Below the pieces are notes generated by a model that saw nothing but the letters and a program-made list of their open reading frames with translations, searched no databases and was not told where the DNA came from. This document shows positions 1-5,866 of a DNA stretch of 7,466 nucleotides, piece after piece. Position 1 is the first letter of the stretch; the number at the start of each line of letters is the position of its first letter. The stretch lies in contig JAKAMV010000493.1 in assembly GCA_021812735.1 (NCBI GenBank), positions 1 to 7,466 on the forward strand, given 5' to 3'. This DNA comes from Chloroflexota bacterium (GTDB lineage Bacteria; Chloroflexota; Limnocylindria; Limnocylindrales; CSP1-4). The translations under genes and the position numbers were made by a program.

Positions 1-581
1 TCAGCGTCCAGCGCGTGTTCGTGCACGAGGCCGTCTGGGACCAGTTCATGGGCAAGTTCACGGCCGCCGCCGCGGCGCTCAAGGTCGGCGACCCCATGGA
101 CCCGAGCACCGACGTCGGCCCGATGGTGGACGCCGCCAACGCCCAGCGGACCCAGGACTGGGTGGACGAGGCCGTCGGGATGGGCGGCAAGCTGCTGCTG
201 GGCGGCAAGGCGCAGGGCACCTACTTCCCGCCCACGATCCTCACCGACGTGCCGTTCATCGCCCGCGTGTGCTCCTCGGAGGCCTTCGCCCCGCTCGTCG
301 TCGCGTTCAAGTTCAGCTCGATGGACGAGGCGATCCGTCAGGTCAACGACTCGGACTTCGGACTCCAGACCGGCGTCTTCACAGCCGACCTCGGCGACGC
401 CTGGAAGGCGTTCAACGAGCTCGAGGTGGGCGGGGTCATCATCAACGACATCCCCTCGTACCGGATCGACCACATGCCGTACGGCGGCGTGAAGGACTCT
501 GGCCAGGGGCGTGAGGGCCTGCGCTGGGCGATCGAGGACATGACCGAGCTGCGGCTCATGGTCCTCGCCTGGCCCCAGTAG
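1..581 (+). CDS. Aldehyde dehydrogenase family protein, C-terminal part (5' end outside the window)
   Basis: This is the last 192 residues of an NAD(P)-dependent aldehyde dehydrogenase, which oxidises an aldehyde to the carboxylic acid in the cytoplasm. The reading frame is open from base 3 and begins SVQRVFVHE. In this family that segment directly follows the catalytic cysteine (usually GQxCISVQR), so the active-site Cys should lie just left of the window. Visible family marks are EAFAP (Glu codon 279-281, equivalent to the conserved cofactor-contacting Glu of the E-x-F-G-P motif, with Ala in place of Gly as in some subgroups), NDSDFGLQTGVFT, and the C-terminal block DHMPYGGVKDSGQGREG followed by IEDMTE. 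The pattern looks most like the lactaldehyde or glyceraldehyde-3-phosphate dehydrogenase-like branch, but this is a memory-based impression. The stop is TAG at 579-581. The 308-base gap to the next gene leaves open whether they share a transcript. Confidence 0.93.
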   Translation, partial: SVQRVFVHEAVWDQFMGKFTAAAAALKVGDPMDPSTDVGPMVDAANAQRTQDWVDEAVGMGGKLLLGGKAQGTYFPPTILTDVPFIARVCSSEAFAPLVVAFKFSSMDEAIRQVNDSDFGLQTGVFTADLGDAWKAFNELEVGGVIINDIPSYRIDHMPYGGVKDSGQGREGLRWAIEDMTELRLMVLAWPQ

Positions 582-889
582 CGGGGCCGGCCAGCCCGAG
601 TCCGGCGGCTGCGCGGGGTGGCGACGCGGTGCGACCTGCCCCGTGCCAGAGATCGATTCATCGCCGAGGAACGCCACCGGGAGCGGGCCTATCGGATGCG
701 CTCCACGGCGGGGCTCCGGGCGCGTCAACCGCGCTGAGGCCGCGCACCCCGCGGGCAGGCGTCACGATCACCCGGTCGCGCCACCCGTGAGGCCCGCGAT
801 GGCTCCCGCCCGGCACGAACGGCTGGGCGCTGTCCCGCGGCCCGCGACCGCCCCGTCCGCTCCGAGGCGCGGTCGGGGACACTCGGCGC
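582..889. other. Intergenic region with no convincing gene
   Basis: These 308 bases separate the aldehyde dehydrogenase from the acyl-CoA dehydrogenase. Frames are open on both strands, but their products are Arg/Pro/Ala-rich and match no family I know, as expected of GC-rich non-coding DNA. Just after the stop is the palindrome GGCCGGCC (585-592), flanked by CGGG (582-585) and CCCG (595-598). These could form only a weak hairpin, and no T-tract follows. I see no clear -35/-10 promoter. A GGGGA stretch at 875-879 lies 10 bases before the ATG at 890 and may be the ribosome binding site of the next gene. Confidence 0.5.
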
Positions 890-2065
890 ATGGACTTCAC
901 GCTCACCCCGGCCCAGGCAGAGCTCCGCGATCGCGCTCGGGAACTCGTCCGCCATGTCCTGCAGCCGCTCGAGGCCGAGTTCGAGCGCCATCGCGGCCAG
1001 CTCCCGCCGGAGACCGTTCGCGCCGTCAAACAGCGCGCGATCGAGCTGCGCCTGCACGGCGGCAGCCTTCCGCGCAACGTGGGCGGCCAGGCCTGGACAT
1101 CGACGGAGCAGGTGGTCGTCCACGAGCAGCTGGGCCAGGTCACGGGCGGGCTGTGGGGGTACATCCCGGGCGCCTACAACGCGCTCATCCACTGCTCGCC
1201 GGAGCAGCGCGCCCGCTACCTCGACCCCTGCCTCCGCGGCGAGCGCAGTGGCAGCTACGCCATCACCGAGCCGGGGCAGGGGTCGGACGCCCGCCACCTC
1301 GCGTCGACGGCGGTGCTTGACACCGCGACCGGCGAGTACGTCCTCAACGGGGAGAAGTGGTTCGTGACCGGGCCGGCGGACACGGACTTCATGATCTTCC
1401 ACTGCCACCTGCTGCGCGACGGCGAGCGCCTGCCCACCCTGTTCCTGGTGGACTACGACGCCCCGGGCGTGGCTCGGATCCACGACCCCGACTACACGCA
1501 CACCTTCGCCGACCGGCACCCGCAGTTCCGCCTGACGGACGTGCGGGTGTCGGGCGACGCCATCCTGGGCGGGATCGGCGAGGCCGACGCCATGACCAAC
1601 GAGTGGTTCGTGGAGGAGCGCCTGCACATCGGGGCGCGCTGCACCGGAGCGATGGAGCGGCTGCTGGGCCTGGGCGTCGAGTACGCGACCCGCCGCCGCC
1701 AGTTCGACCAGCGGATCTACGACTTCCAGGGCGTGTCGTTCCCGCTCGCCGACTCGGCGGCCGACGCCGCGGCCGCACGCCTGCTCACGCGCGAGGCTGC
1801 CTGGCTCATGGACTCGGGCGCCGATCCGAAACTGGTCCACGCCAAGGCGTCGCTCGCCAAGCTGTTCGCGTCCGAGGCGGCCTTCCGGTGCGCCGACCGC
1901 GTCGTCCAGGTGTTCGGCGGGCGGGGCTACATGCGCGAGTTCCCGGCCGAACGCTATCTCCGCGAGCTCCGCGTGGACCGCATCTGGGAGGGCACGTCCG
2001 AGATCCAGCGTGTGGTGATCGCACGAGCGCTCGAGAAGCGCGGCGTCGCGTCCGTGGTGGGCTGA
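890..2065 (+). CDS. Acyl-CoA dehydrogenase (FAD-dependent)
   Basis: A 391-residue protein of normal length for the acyl-CoA dehydrogenase family, FAD flavoenzymes that introduce a 2,3-double bond into an acyl-CoA and pass electrons to electron-transferring flavoprotein. The N-terminal helical domain covers about residues 1-120. Family signature 1, YAITEPGQGSDA, is at 123-134, and LNGEKWFVTG at 152-161 begins the beta-domain. The C-terminal helical domain carries RRRQFDQRIYDFQGV (268-282) and signature 2 from VFGGRGYMREFPAERYLRE (341-359) to IWEGTSEIQ (365-373). Glu367 in WEGT sits where the catalytic base of medium- and short-chain dehydrogenases lies, so the enzyme looks catalytically complete. 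The chain-length or branched-chain preference cannot be read from this. The start is the ATG with GGGGA 10 bases upstream, and the N-terminus MDFTLTPAQ fits the family. The stop is 20 bases before the acyl-CoA synthetase start, which suggests co-transcription and a shared acyl-CoA substrate. Confidence 0.95.
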   Translation: MDFTLTPAQAELRDRARELVRHVLQPLEAEFERHRGQLPPETVRAVKQRAIELRLHGGSLPRNVGGQAWTSTEQVVVHEQLGQVTGGLWGYIPGAYNALIHCSPEQRARYLDPCLRGERSGSYAITEPGQGSDARHLASTAVLDTATGEYVLNGEKWFVTGPADTDFMIFHCHLLRDGERLPTLFLVDYDAPGVARIHDPDYTHTFADRHPQFRLTDVRVSGDAILGGIGEADAMTNEWFVEERLHIGARCTGAMERLLGLGVEYATRRRQFDQRIYDFQGVSFPLADSAADAAAARLLTREAAWLMDSGADPKLVHAKASLAKLFASEAAFRCADRVVQVFGGRGYMREFPAERYLRELRVDRIWEGTSEIQRVVIARALEKRGVASVVG

Positions 2066-2075
2066 GCGGCGCGCC

Positions 2076-2079
2076 GAGG
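2076..2079 (+). promoter_or_regulatory. Shine-Dalgarno GAGG deciding the acyl-CoA synthetase start
   Basis: GAGG lies six bases before the ATG at 2086. The frame is open far upstream, overlapping the acyl-CoA dehydrogenase, so this site and the conserved N-terminal fold of the CoA-binding domain are what fix the start. Confidence 0.55.
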
Positions 2080-2085
2080 CGTCCC

Positions 2086-4299
2086 ATGGCCGACCCTGAC
2101 CGACCTGCTCCCGGGCCGCCCGCTATCGACCTGCGGCCGCTGTTCGCTCCCCGCTCCATCGCGGTCGTCGGCGCCAGCCCGCGCGGCGGGCTGGGGACGA
2201 CCGTGCGGGACAACCTCGCGACGATGGGCAGCGAGACCCGCTGCCACTTCGTGAACCCCAGGTACGGGGAGGTCGGCGGGCAGCGCTGCTACCCGACGCT
2301 CGCGGACCTGCCCGAGCGCCCGGACACCGTCATCCTTGCGGTCAACCCGCTGCGCGCCACGCACTTCGCCCAGGAGGCGGCCGAGGCCGGCGTCCCGAGC
2401 CTCGTCATCCCGGGCGGCGGCGTGGTGGAGGGTGGCGAGGCGGCGGCCGAGATGCAGCGCCAGGTCCGCGAGATCGCCATCCGCCACGGCGTCGCGCTGC
2501 TCGGGCCCAACTGCATGGGCATGGTGGACTGGACGACGAACTCGACCAACTACATCGGCGACGTCAACCCGTGGCTGCCGCGCGGCCACGTGGCGGCGCT
2601 GGCGCAGTCGGGGAGCGTGACGGACGCGTTCATCCACGCGCCCGGGTCGCGCATCGGGTACTCGCGGATCGTGTCGGTGGGCGCCGAGGCCGTCCTCGAC
2701 GTGTGCGACTACCTCGCGCACTGCCTCGACGACCCGGAGACCCACGCGGTCATGCTGTTCGTCGAGGGGTTCAAGCGGCCCGAGCGGTTCCTCGCCCTGT
2801 GCGACCGGGCGTTCGAGCTGGGCAAGCCGATCATGGCGGTCAAAGTGGGCCGTTCGGCGCAGGCGCAGGCCGCGGCCGTCGCGCACTCCGGCAGCCTCGC
2901 GGGCGAGGACCGCGTCACCGACGCGGCGCTCGACGCTGCAGGCGTCATCCGGTGCGCCGACCTCGACGAGTTGATCGAGACGGCGGAGCTGGTCGCGGGC
3001 GTCGGCCGGCTGCAGCGCGGCGTCGGCCGCGGGCGGACGGGCGTGGTGACGGTGTCGACGGGCGAGGCGTCCCTGGTGGCGGACCTGGCCGACCGAACGG
3101 GCATCGACCTGCCGCCCGTTCCGGCGCACGCTCGCGAGGCGATCCTATGCGAGCTGCCGACGATGGGCTACATCGGCAACCCCCTCGATCCATGGGGGGC
3201 GGCCGACGCCTCGGTCGCCTACCGGGCATGCCTCGAGGCGCTGGCCCAGTCCGATGCGTACGACGTCCTCGCGGTGGTCCACGACAGCCCGTTCCGCGAT
3301 CTGCCCTCTGAGGTGGCAGTTGCGCGCGACGTCGCCACCGCGCTGGTGCACGCCACCGCCGACCGCGCGCACCTGCTGCCCGTCTACATCTCGCTCACCT
3401 CCGGCGATCTCTCGGGACAGGTCAAGACGACGCTCGACGCGGCGGGCGGGATGCCGATGCTCCGCGGGGCGACCGAGGCGTTCGGCGCCATCGCAGGTCT
3501 GGCGGCCTGGGAGCGTCGCCGGGCGACCCGACTGTCGCGCGGTCCGTGGCGGGCCGACTGGTCGACGCTCGCCGCGGACCGGACTGCGTGGGGCGCGGAC
3601 GAGACGGTGGACCCGCTGGCGGCATCGGCGGCGGCGCGCGTCAGGGTGGCGCTGCCCGAGCGGGAGAGCCTCGAGCGCCTTGGCGCGGCCGGCGTGCCCG
3701 TGACCCGGGCCGTGGCCGTGCCCGCGAACGCGGATGCCGCCGAGAACGCGTGGCTCGCGCTGGGCGGCGGCCCGGTGGCGCTCAAGATCGACGCGGCCGA
3801 CCTCGCCCACAAGACGGAGGTGGGGGGCGTCCGGCTCGGTCTCCGGGACGCGATGTCGATCAGGGCCGCCGTGCCCGACCTGGTCGATGCGGCCAGGCGG
3901 GCCGGGGCGAGGCTCCGCGGCCTGCTCGTCGAGCCGATGGCACCCTCGGGCGTCGAGCTCATCGTGGGCGGTCGGCGCGACGCCGTATTCGGGCCGGCCG
4001 TGCTCGTGGGCCTCGGCGGCATCCTGGCCGAGGTGCTCGACGACGTGGTGGTCGTGCTGGCGCCGGCGGCGGAGGAGGAGATCCGCGCCCGGCTGGAGCG
4101 GCTGCGGGGCGTCGCGATCCTGCGCGGGGTCCGCGGCCGCCCCGGGGTCGACCTCGACGGCCTCGTCCGCCTGGTGGCGGCGGTGGGACGGACCCTGGCC
4201 GAGGACTCCTCGATCGTCGAGGTGGATCTCAATCCGGTGGTGGCATCACCGGACGGCGCGGTGGCTGTGGACGCGCTGGTCGTGCTGGAGGCGGGCTGA
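2086..4299 (+). CDS. Acyl-CoA synthetase, NDP-forming (acetate--CoA ligase family), alpha and beta parts on one chain
   Basis: A 737-residue cytoplasmic enzyme that makes an acyl-CoA from acid, CoA and a nucleoside triphosphate through phospho-enzyme intermediates, releasing NDP and phosphate (ADP-forming acetyl-CoA synthetase superfamily). Order of parts: a CoA-binding Rossmann domain (about 15-145, with IAVVGASPRGG at 25-35 and GPNCMG at 140-145); a succinyl-CoA-ligase-like domain (about 150-300) with AHSGSLAG, where His267 matches the phosphorylated catalytic His of SHTGSLAG; a flavodoxin-like domain (about 310-470) with NPLDPWG; and an ATP-grasp domain (about 520-735) with VALKIDAADLAHKTEVGGV (His575, equivalent to the second relay His), EPMAPSGVELIVGG, VGLGGILAEVLDD and VDLNPV. 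No GNAT domain follows, so it is not a Pat-type protein acetyltransferase. Length agrees with single-chain ADP-forming synthetases of about 700 residues. The substrate is unknown; sitting 20 bases after an acyl-CoA dehydrogenase suggests a larger organic acid than acetate, but that is inference. Confidence 0.94.
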   Translation: MADPDRPAPGPPAIDLRPLFAPRSIAVVGASPRGGLGTTVRDNLATMGSETRCHFVNPRYGEVGGQRCYPTLADLPERPDTVILAVNPLRATHFAQEAAEAGVPSLVIPGGGVVEGGEAAAEMQRQVREIAIRHGVALLGPNCMGMVDWTTNSTNYIGDVNPWLPRGHVAALAQSGSVTDAFIHAPGSRIGYSRIVSVGAEAVLDVCDYLAHCLDDPETHAVMLFVEGFKRPERFLALCDRAFELGKPIMAVKVGRSAQAQAAAVAHSGSLAGEDRVTDAALDAAGVIRCADLDELIETAELVAGVGRLQRGVGRGRTGVVTVSTGEASLVADLADRTGIDLPPVPAHAREAILCELPTMGYIGNPLDPWGAADASVAYRACLEALAQSDAYDVLAVVHDSPFRDLPSEVAVARDVATALVHATADRAHLLPVYISLTSGDLSGQVKTTLDAAGGMPMLRGATEAFGAIAGLAAWERRRATRLSRGPWRADWSTLAADRTAWGADETVDPLAASAAARVRVALPERESLERLGAAGVPVTRAVAVPANADAAENAWLALGGGPVALKIDAADLAHKTEVGGVRLGLRDAMSIRAAVPDLVDAARRAGARLRGLLVEPMAPSGVELIVGGRRDAVFGPAVLVGLGGILAEVLDDVVVVLAPAAEEEIRARLERLRGVAILRGVRGRPGVDLDGLVRLVAAVGRTLAEDSSIVEVDLNPVVASPDGAVAVDALVVLEAG

Positions 4300-4302
4300 C
4301 TC

Positions 4303-4317
4303 GAACCTTCGGGATTC
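4303..4317 (+). terminator. Small hairpin with cUUCGg tetraloop after the acyl-CoA synthetase gene
   Basis: Three bases after the stop, GAACC (4303-4307) pairs with GGaTTC (4312-4317, one bulged A) around a TTCG loop closed by C-G, the very stable cUUCGg type. The outer GGGC (4293-4296) and GCCC (4320-4323) could extend it across mismatches. No T-run follows, so a role as intrinsic terminator is uncertain. It lies where the catabolic block must end. Confidence 0.3.
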
Positions 4318-4389
4318 TCGCCCATGCCTGGTGCTGCTGGGCAACGGCGGTACGCGCGCCGCGCTCGAACGGTGAGTACCAGCACCGCC

Positions 4390-4432
4390 CACCGGACGAA
4401 GGTACCTCCCCGGATGACCCCCCCGTCCGGTG
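4390..4432 (+). repeat. Perfect 9-bp inverted repeat in the leader
   Basis: CACCGGACG (4390-4398) and CGTCCGGTG (4424-4432) are exact reverse complements separated by 25 bases. They could be the arms of an RNA stem or a split protein-binding site. Nothing downstream marks it as a terminator, since no T-run follows. Confidence 0.5.
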
Positions 4433-4577
4433 TTGCACGAGCACCGCTCGGTGTGTGATGCGTCCCACCAAATCGACGCCGATCGCCTTTGGGACAGCGA
4501 GCGGCGGGGGACCCCGAACGACTGCGGGGGAGCCGCAATCTCGGCGCGTCGATCGAATCACGGGGTGTGTTGCGCAA

Positions 4578-5168
4578 ATGGACCAGTTCATGCAGGACCT
4601 CGCCCCGGCACGCCGCCGCCGGCGGCGCCGGATGCTCGTCGCGATGCTGCTCGCATCGTCGCTCGCCACCGTGGGCGCTGGGGCGATGAGCCTCGCGGTG
4701 TTCACCGACAGCAAGGCCTCGAGCGGGTCGTGGACGACCGGCACCATCATCCTCGGCGTGTCGCCGTCAACCGCCTTCTCGGCAACCGGCATCATGCCCG
4801 GCGACTCTGGCGCCCAGGTCATCGCCGTGCAGAACAGCGGCACGAGCCAGCTGCGCTATGCGATGACCACGGCCGTCTCGGGCGACACCAACGGCCTCGC
4901 CGCCCAGATGCACCTCGACATCACGACCGGACCGGTCTCCAGCGGCGCCTGCACGGGCAGCTCGATCTACAGCGGCAGCCTCGCTGCGGCAGCCCTCGGC
5001 AGCACGGCTCAGGGCGCGAACCCGGGCGACCGGAACGTCAACGCCGGCGCCACCGACAACCTGTGCTTCCAGTGGACGTTCCCGCTGGGCTCGGGCAACA
5101 GCTTCCAGGCCTCCACCACCACGGCCCAGTTCACCTTCGCTGCCGAGCAGACGGCGAACAACCCGTAG
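4578..5168 (+). CDS. TasA/camelysin-like secreted protein with SipW-dependent-type signal peptide
   Basis: A 196-residue exported protein. The n-region ends in seven consecutive arginines (12-18), followed by a hydrophobic core (about 19-40, MLVAMLLASS onwards) and AVFTDSKASSGSWTTGTIIL (40-59). This matches the SipW-dependent signal pattern, in which the core runs into A-x-FTD-x-x-x-S and then a TGT-like turn. The mature part is rich in Ser, Thr, Gly and Ala and looks all-beta, with a typical C-terminal FTFAAEQTANNP. Cys125 and Cys163 are the only cysteines and could form a disulfide outside the cell. TasA of Bacillus forms biofilm matrix fibres; camelysin is annotated as a surface metalloprotease, but I see no HExxH motif here, so a structural or surface role is more likely. 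The signal peptidase it should need is the next gene. The start was chosen at ATG 4578 because it gives a normal n-region; Met5 is an alternative. The Shine-Dalgarno is poor (GGGGTG about 10 bases upstream). Confidence 0.85.
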   Translation: MDQFMQDLAPARRRRRRRMLVAMLLASSLATVGAGAMSLAVFTDSKASSGSWTTGTIILGVSPSTAFSATGIMPGDSGAQVIAVQNSGTSQLRYAMTTAVSGDTNGLAAQMHLDITTGPVSSGACTGSSIYSGSLAAAALGSTAQGANPGDRNVNAGATDNLCFQWTFPLGSGNSFQASTTTAQFTFAAEQTANNP

Positions 5169-5187
5169 CCCACCGCCGCTGACTGAC

Positions 5188-5219
5188 CCCGGCCCGGTCG
5201 GCGCCCCGACCGGGCCGGG
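5188..5219 (+). terminator. Perfect 14-bp GC hairpin between the TasA-like gene and the signal peptidase gene
   Basis: CCCGGCCCGGTCGG (5188-5201) is the exact reverse complement of CCGACCGGGCCGGG (5206-5219), with a four-base CGCC loop, starting 19 bases after the stop codon. The stem is extremely stable, but no T-tract follows (GAAGCGGCCG), so it may be a partial terminator, a block to 3' exonucleases, or an actinobacterial-type terminator without a U-tail. A position between an abundant substrate gene and its processing enzyme suits differential expression. Confidence 0.7.
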
Positions 5220-5220
5220 A

Positions 5221-5241
5221 AGCGGCCGTTCGACAGCCGCT
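5221..5241 (+). repeat. Second small hairpin upstream of the signal peptidase gene
   Basis: AGCGGC (5221-5226) and GCCGCT (5236-5241) are exact reverse complements around a nine-base loop, one base after the 14-bp hairpin. The two stems can stack in tandem. The pair ends 15 bases before the GGAG ribosome binding site at 5257-5260, so it leaves that site free. Confidence 0.4.
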
Positions 5242-5269
5242 CGTCACGGTCGATCTGGAGCACCGAACG

Positions 5270-5866
5270 ATGACCCTCGCGATCGCGCTCACAACGACGC
5301 TGCGCCGCGTCCTCGACCTGGTGCTGCTGGCCATCATCCTGACGGTCATCACCTCGCTCGTCGTCGCGCGTGTCGTCCCGGCGATCACCGGCGGACCCGT
5401 CTACGTTGTGGGCGGCGGCTCGATGGAGCCCACCATCCCGATCGGCTCGGTGGTCGTGGACGTCCCGGTGACGCCGTCCGACATCACCGCCGGCAGCGTG
5501 GTCAGCATCGAGGTCGGGCCGCAGCGTGCGGTGTTCACCCACCGGATCGAGCGCACCGTCGACCGCGACGGCACCCTGTGGATCCAGACCAGGGGCGACG
5601 CCAACCCGACCTCCGACCCGTCCATCATCCCCGCCACCGACATCACGGGTCGCGCCGCCTTCTGGATCCCCCTGCTCGGCTACCCGATCCAGCTCATGAG
5701 CTCGCTGGCCGGCGTGGCCTTCCTCCTCTCGGTCGGCCTGGTGACCCTGATCGGCGCCTGGCTCCTCGAGAGCCTCGAGGAGGACCAGCTGGCCTGGCGC
5801 CGCCGCCGCCTCGCGCTGGTCGACGTCGTCCCGATCGACACCGCCGCCGAAGGCGCCCCTGGATGA
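5270..5866 (+). CDS. sipW: SipW-type (ER-type) signal peptidase I
   Basis: A 198-residue membrane serine protease of the S26B type that removes signal peptides at the outer face of the membrane. A first transmembrane segment (about 14-36) is followed by GGGSMEPTIPIGSVVVD (48-64), with Ser51 as nucleophile. VFTHRIERTV (88-97) has His91 where bacterial type I peptidases carry a catalytic Lys; this exchange defines the ER/archaeal/SipW group. TRGDANPTSDP (107-117) provides Asp110, matching the conserved third residue. ITGRAAFWIPLLGYPI (125-140) is the usual box before the second transmembrane segment (about 144-166). A charged 32-residue cytoplasmic tail with WRRRRLALV follows. In Bacillus, SipW processes TasA and TapA; by position the substrates here are the genes on either side. 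The start ATG has GGAG nine bases upstream. The stop codon overlaps the next start (ATGA at 5863-5866), indicating translational coupling. The symbol is given by family, not proven orthology. Confidence 0.9.
   Translation: MTLAIALTTTLRRVLDLVLLAIILTVITSLVVARVVPAITGGPVYVVGGGSMEPTIPIGSVVVDVPVTPSDITAGSVVSIEVGPQRAVFTHRIERTVDRDGTLWIQTRGDANPTSDPSIIPATDITGRAAFWIPLLGYPIQLMSSLAGVAFLLSVGLVTLIGAWLLESLEEDQLAWRRRRLALVDVVPIDTAAEGAPG
5762..5782 (+). repeat. Perfect 9-bp inverted repeat inside the signal peptidase coding region
   Basis: CTCCTCGAG (5762-5770) and CTCGAGGAG (5774-5782) are exact reverse complements with a three-base AGC spacer. The bases encode the LESLEE stretch just after the second transmembrane segment and lie about 80 bases before the next gene start. 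The symmetry could arise from these codons alone. Confidence 0.45.

Larger units (their letters stand above)
4300..4577 (+). promoter_or_regulatory. 278-base leader of the SipW/TasA module with several inverted repeats
   Basis: No gene is supported here, although frames stay open. It should hold the promoter and untranslated leader of the secretion module, but no convincing -35/-10 pair is visible. Inverted repeats read directly from the bases include GGTGCTG (4330-4336) with CAGCACC (4380-4386); CGGTG (4370-4374) with CACCG (4383-4387); CACCGGACG (4390-4398) with CGTCCGGTG (4424-4432), a perfect 9-bp stem whose 25-base loop contains GGTACC; and TGCGG (4523-4527) with CCGCA (4533-4537) around GGGAG. 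Some of these are mutually exclusive, which would allow switching. The palindrome TTGCGCAA (4570-4577) directly abuts the start codon, and GGGGTG (4562-4565 plus TG) is the only candidate ribosome binding site. Confidence 0.35.

Noticed and set aside
585..598. Terminator after the aldehyde dehydrogenase gene
   Set aside because: Only a four-base stem around the GGCCGGCC palindrome can form, and no T-run follows.
643..1320. + strand open frame covering the first intergenic region
   Set aside because: It overlaps the start of the acyl-CoA dehydrogenase in another frame. The product is Pro/Arg/Ala-rich with no family resemblance.
725..1840. 371-codon open frame on the - strand opposite the acyl-CoA dehydrogenase
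   Set aside because: The + strand protein carries complete family signatures. The opposite frame is low-complexity, without a recognisable domain, and is expected from GC-rich codon bias.
1954..3129. 391-codon open frame on the - strand opposite the acyl-CoA synthetase
   Set aside because: It is rich in Arg, Asp and His with no domain pattern, and lies fully opposite a well-supported gene, so it is a shadow.
4300..4323. tRNA-like T-loop on the - strand (GGTTCGAGTC)
   Set aside because: The flanking bases cannot form the five-pair T-stem, and no acceptor, D or anticodon arm is found. The bases fit a small hairpin after the synthetase gene better.
4495..4577. Resemblance to a c-di-AMP (ydaO-type) riboswitch through GGGGGACCC and GCGGGGGAGCCGC
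   Set aside because: The GGGGTGAATC-like core and the conserved 3' CAGCTAAC-type segment are not present in order. Such G-rich strings are common at this GC content. A covariance search would settle it.
4300..4577. c-di-GMP (GEMM) riboswitch upstream of the TasA-like gene
   Set aside because: The GGGCAACGG at about 4339-4347 hints at the GGCAAACC box, but the diagnostic GACGCAAAGCC segment is missing.
4458..5168. Longer version of the TasA-like protein from the ATG at 4458
   Set aside because: It would add 40 residues before the Arg-rich n-region and bury the signal peptide; it has no good ribosome binding site.
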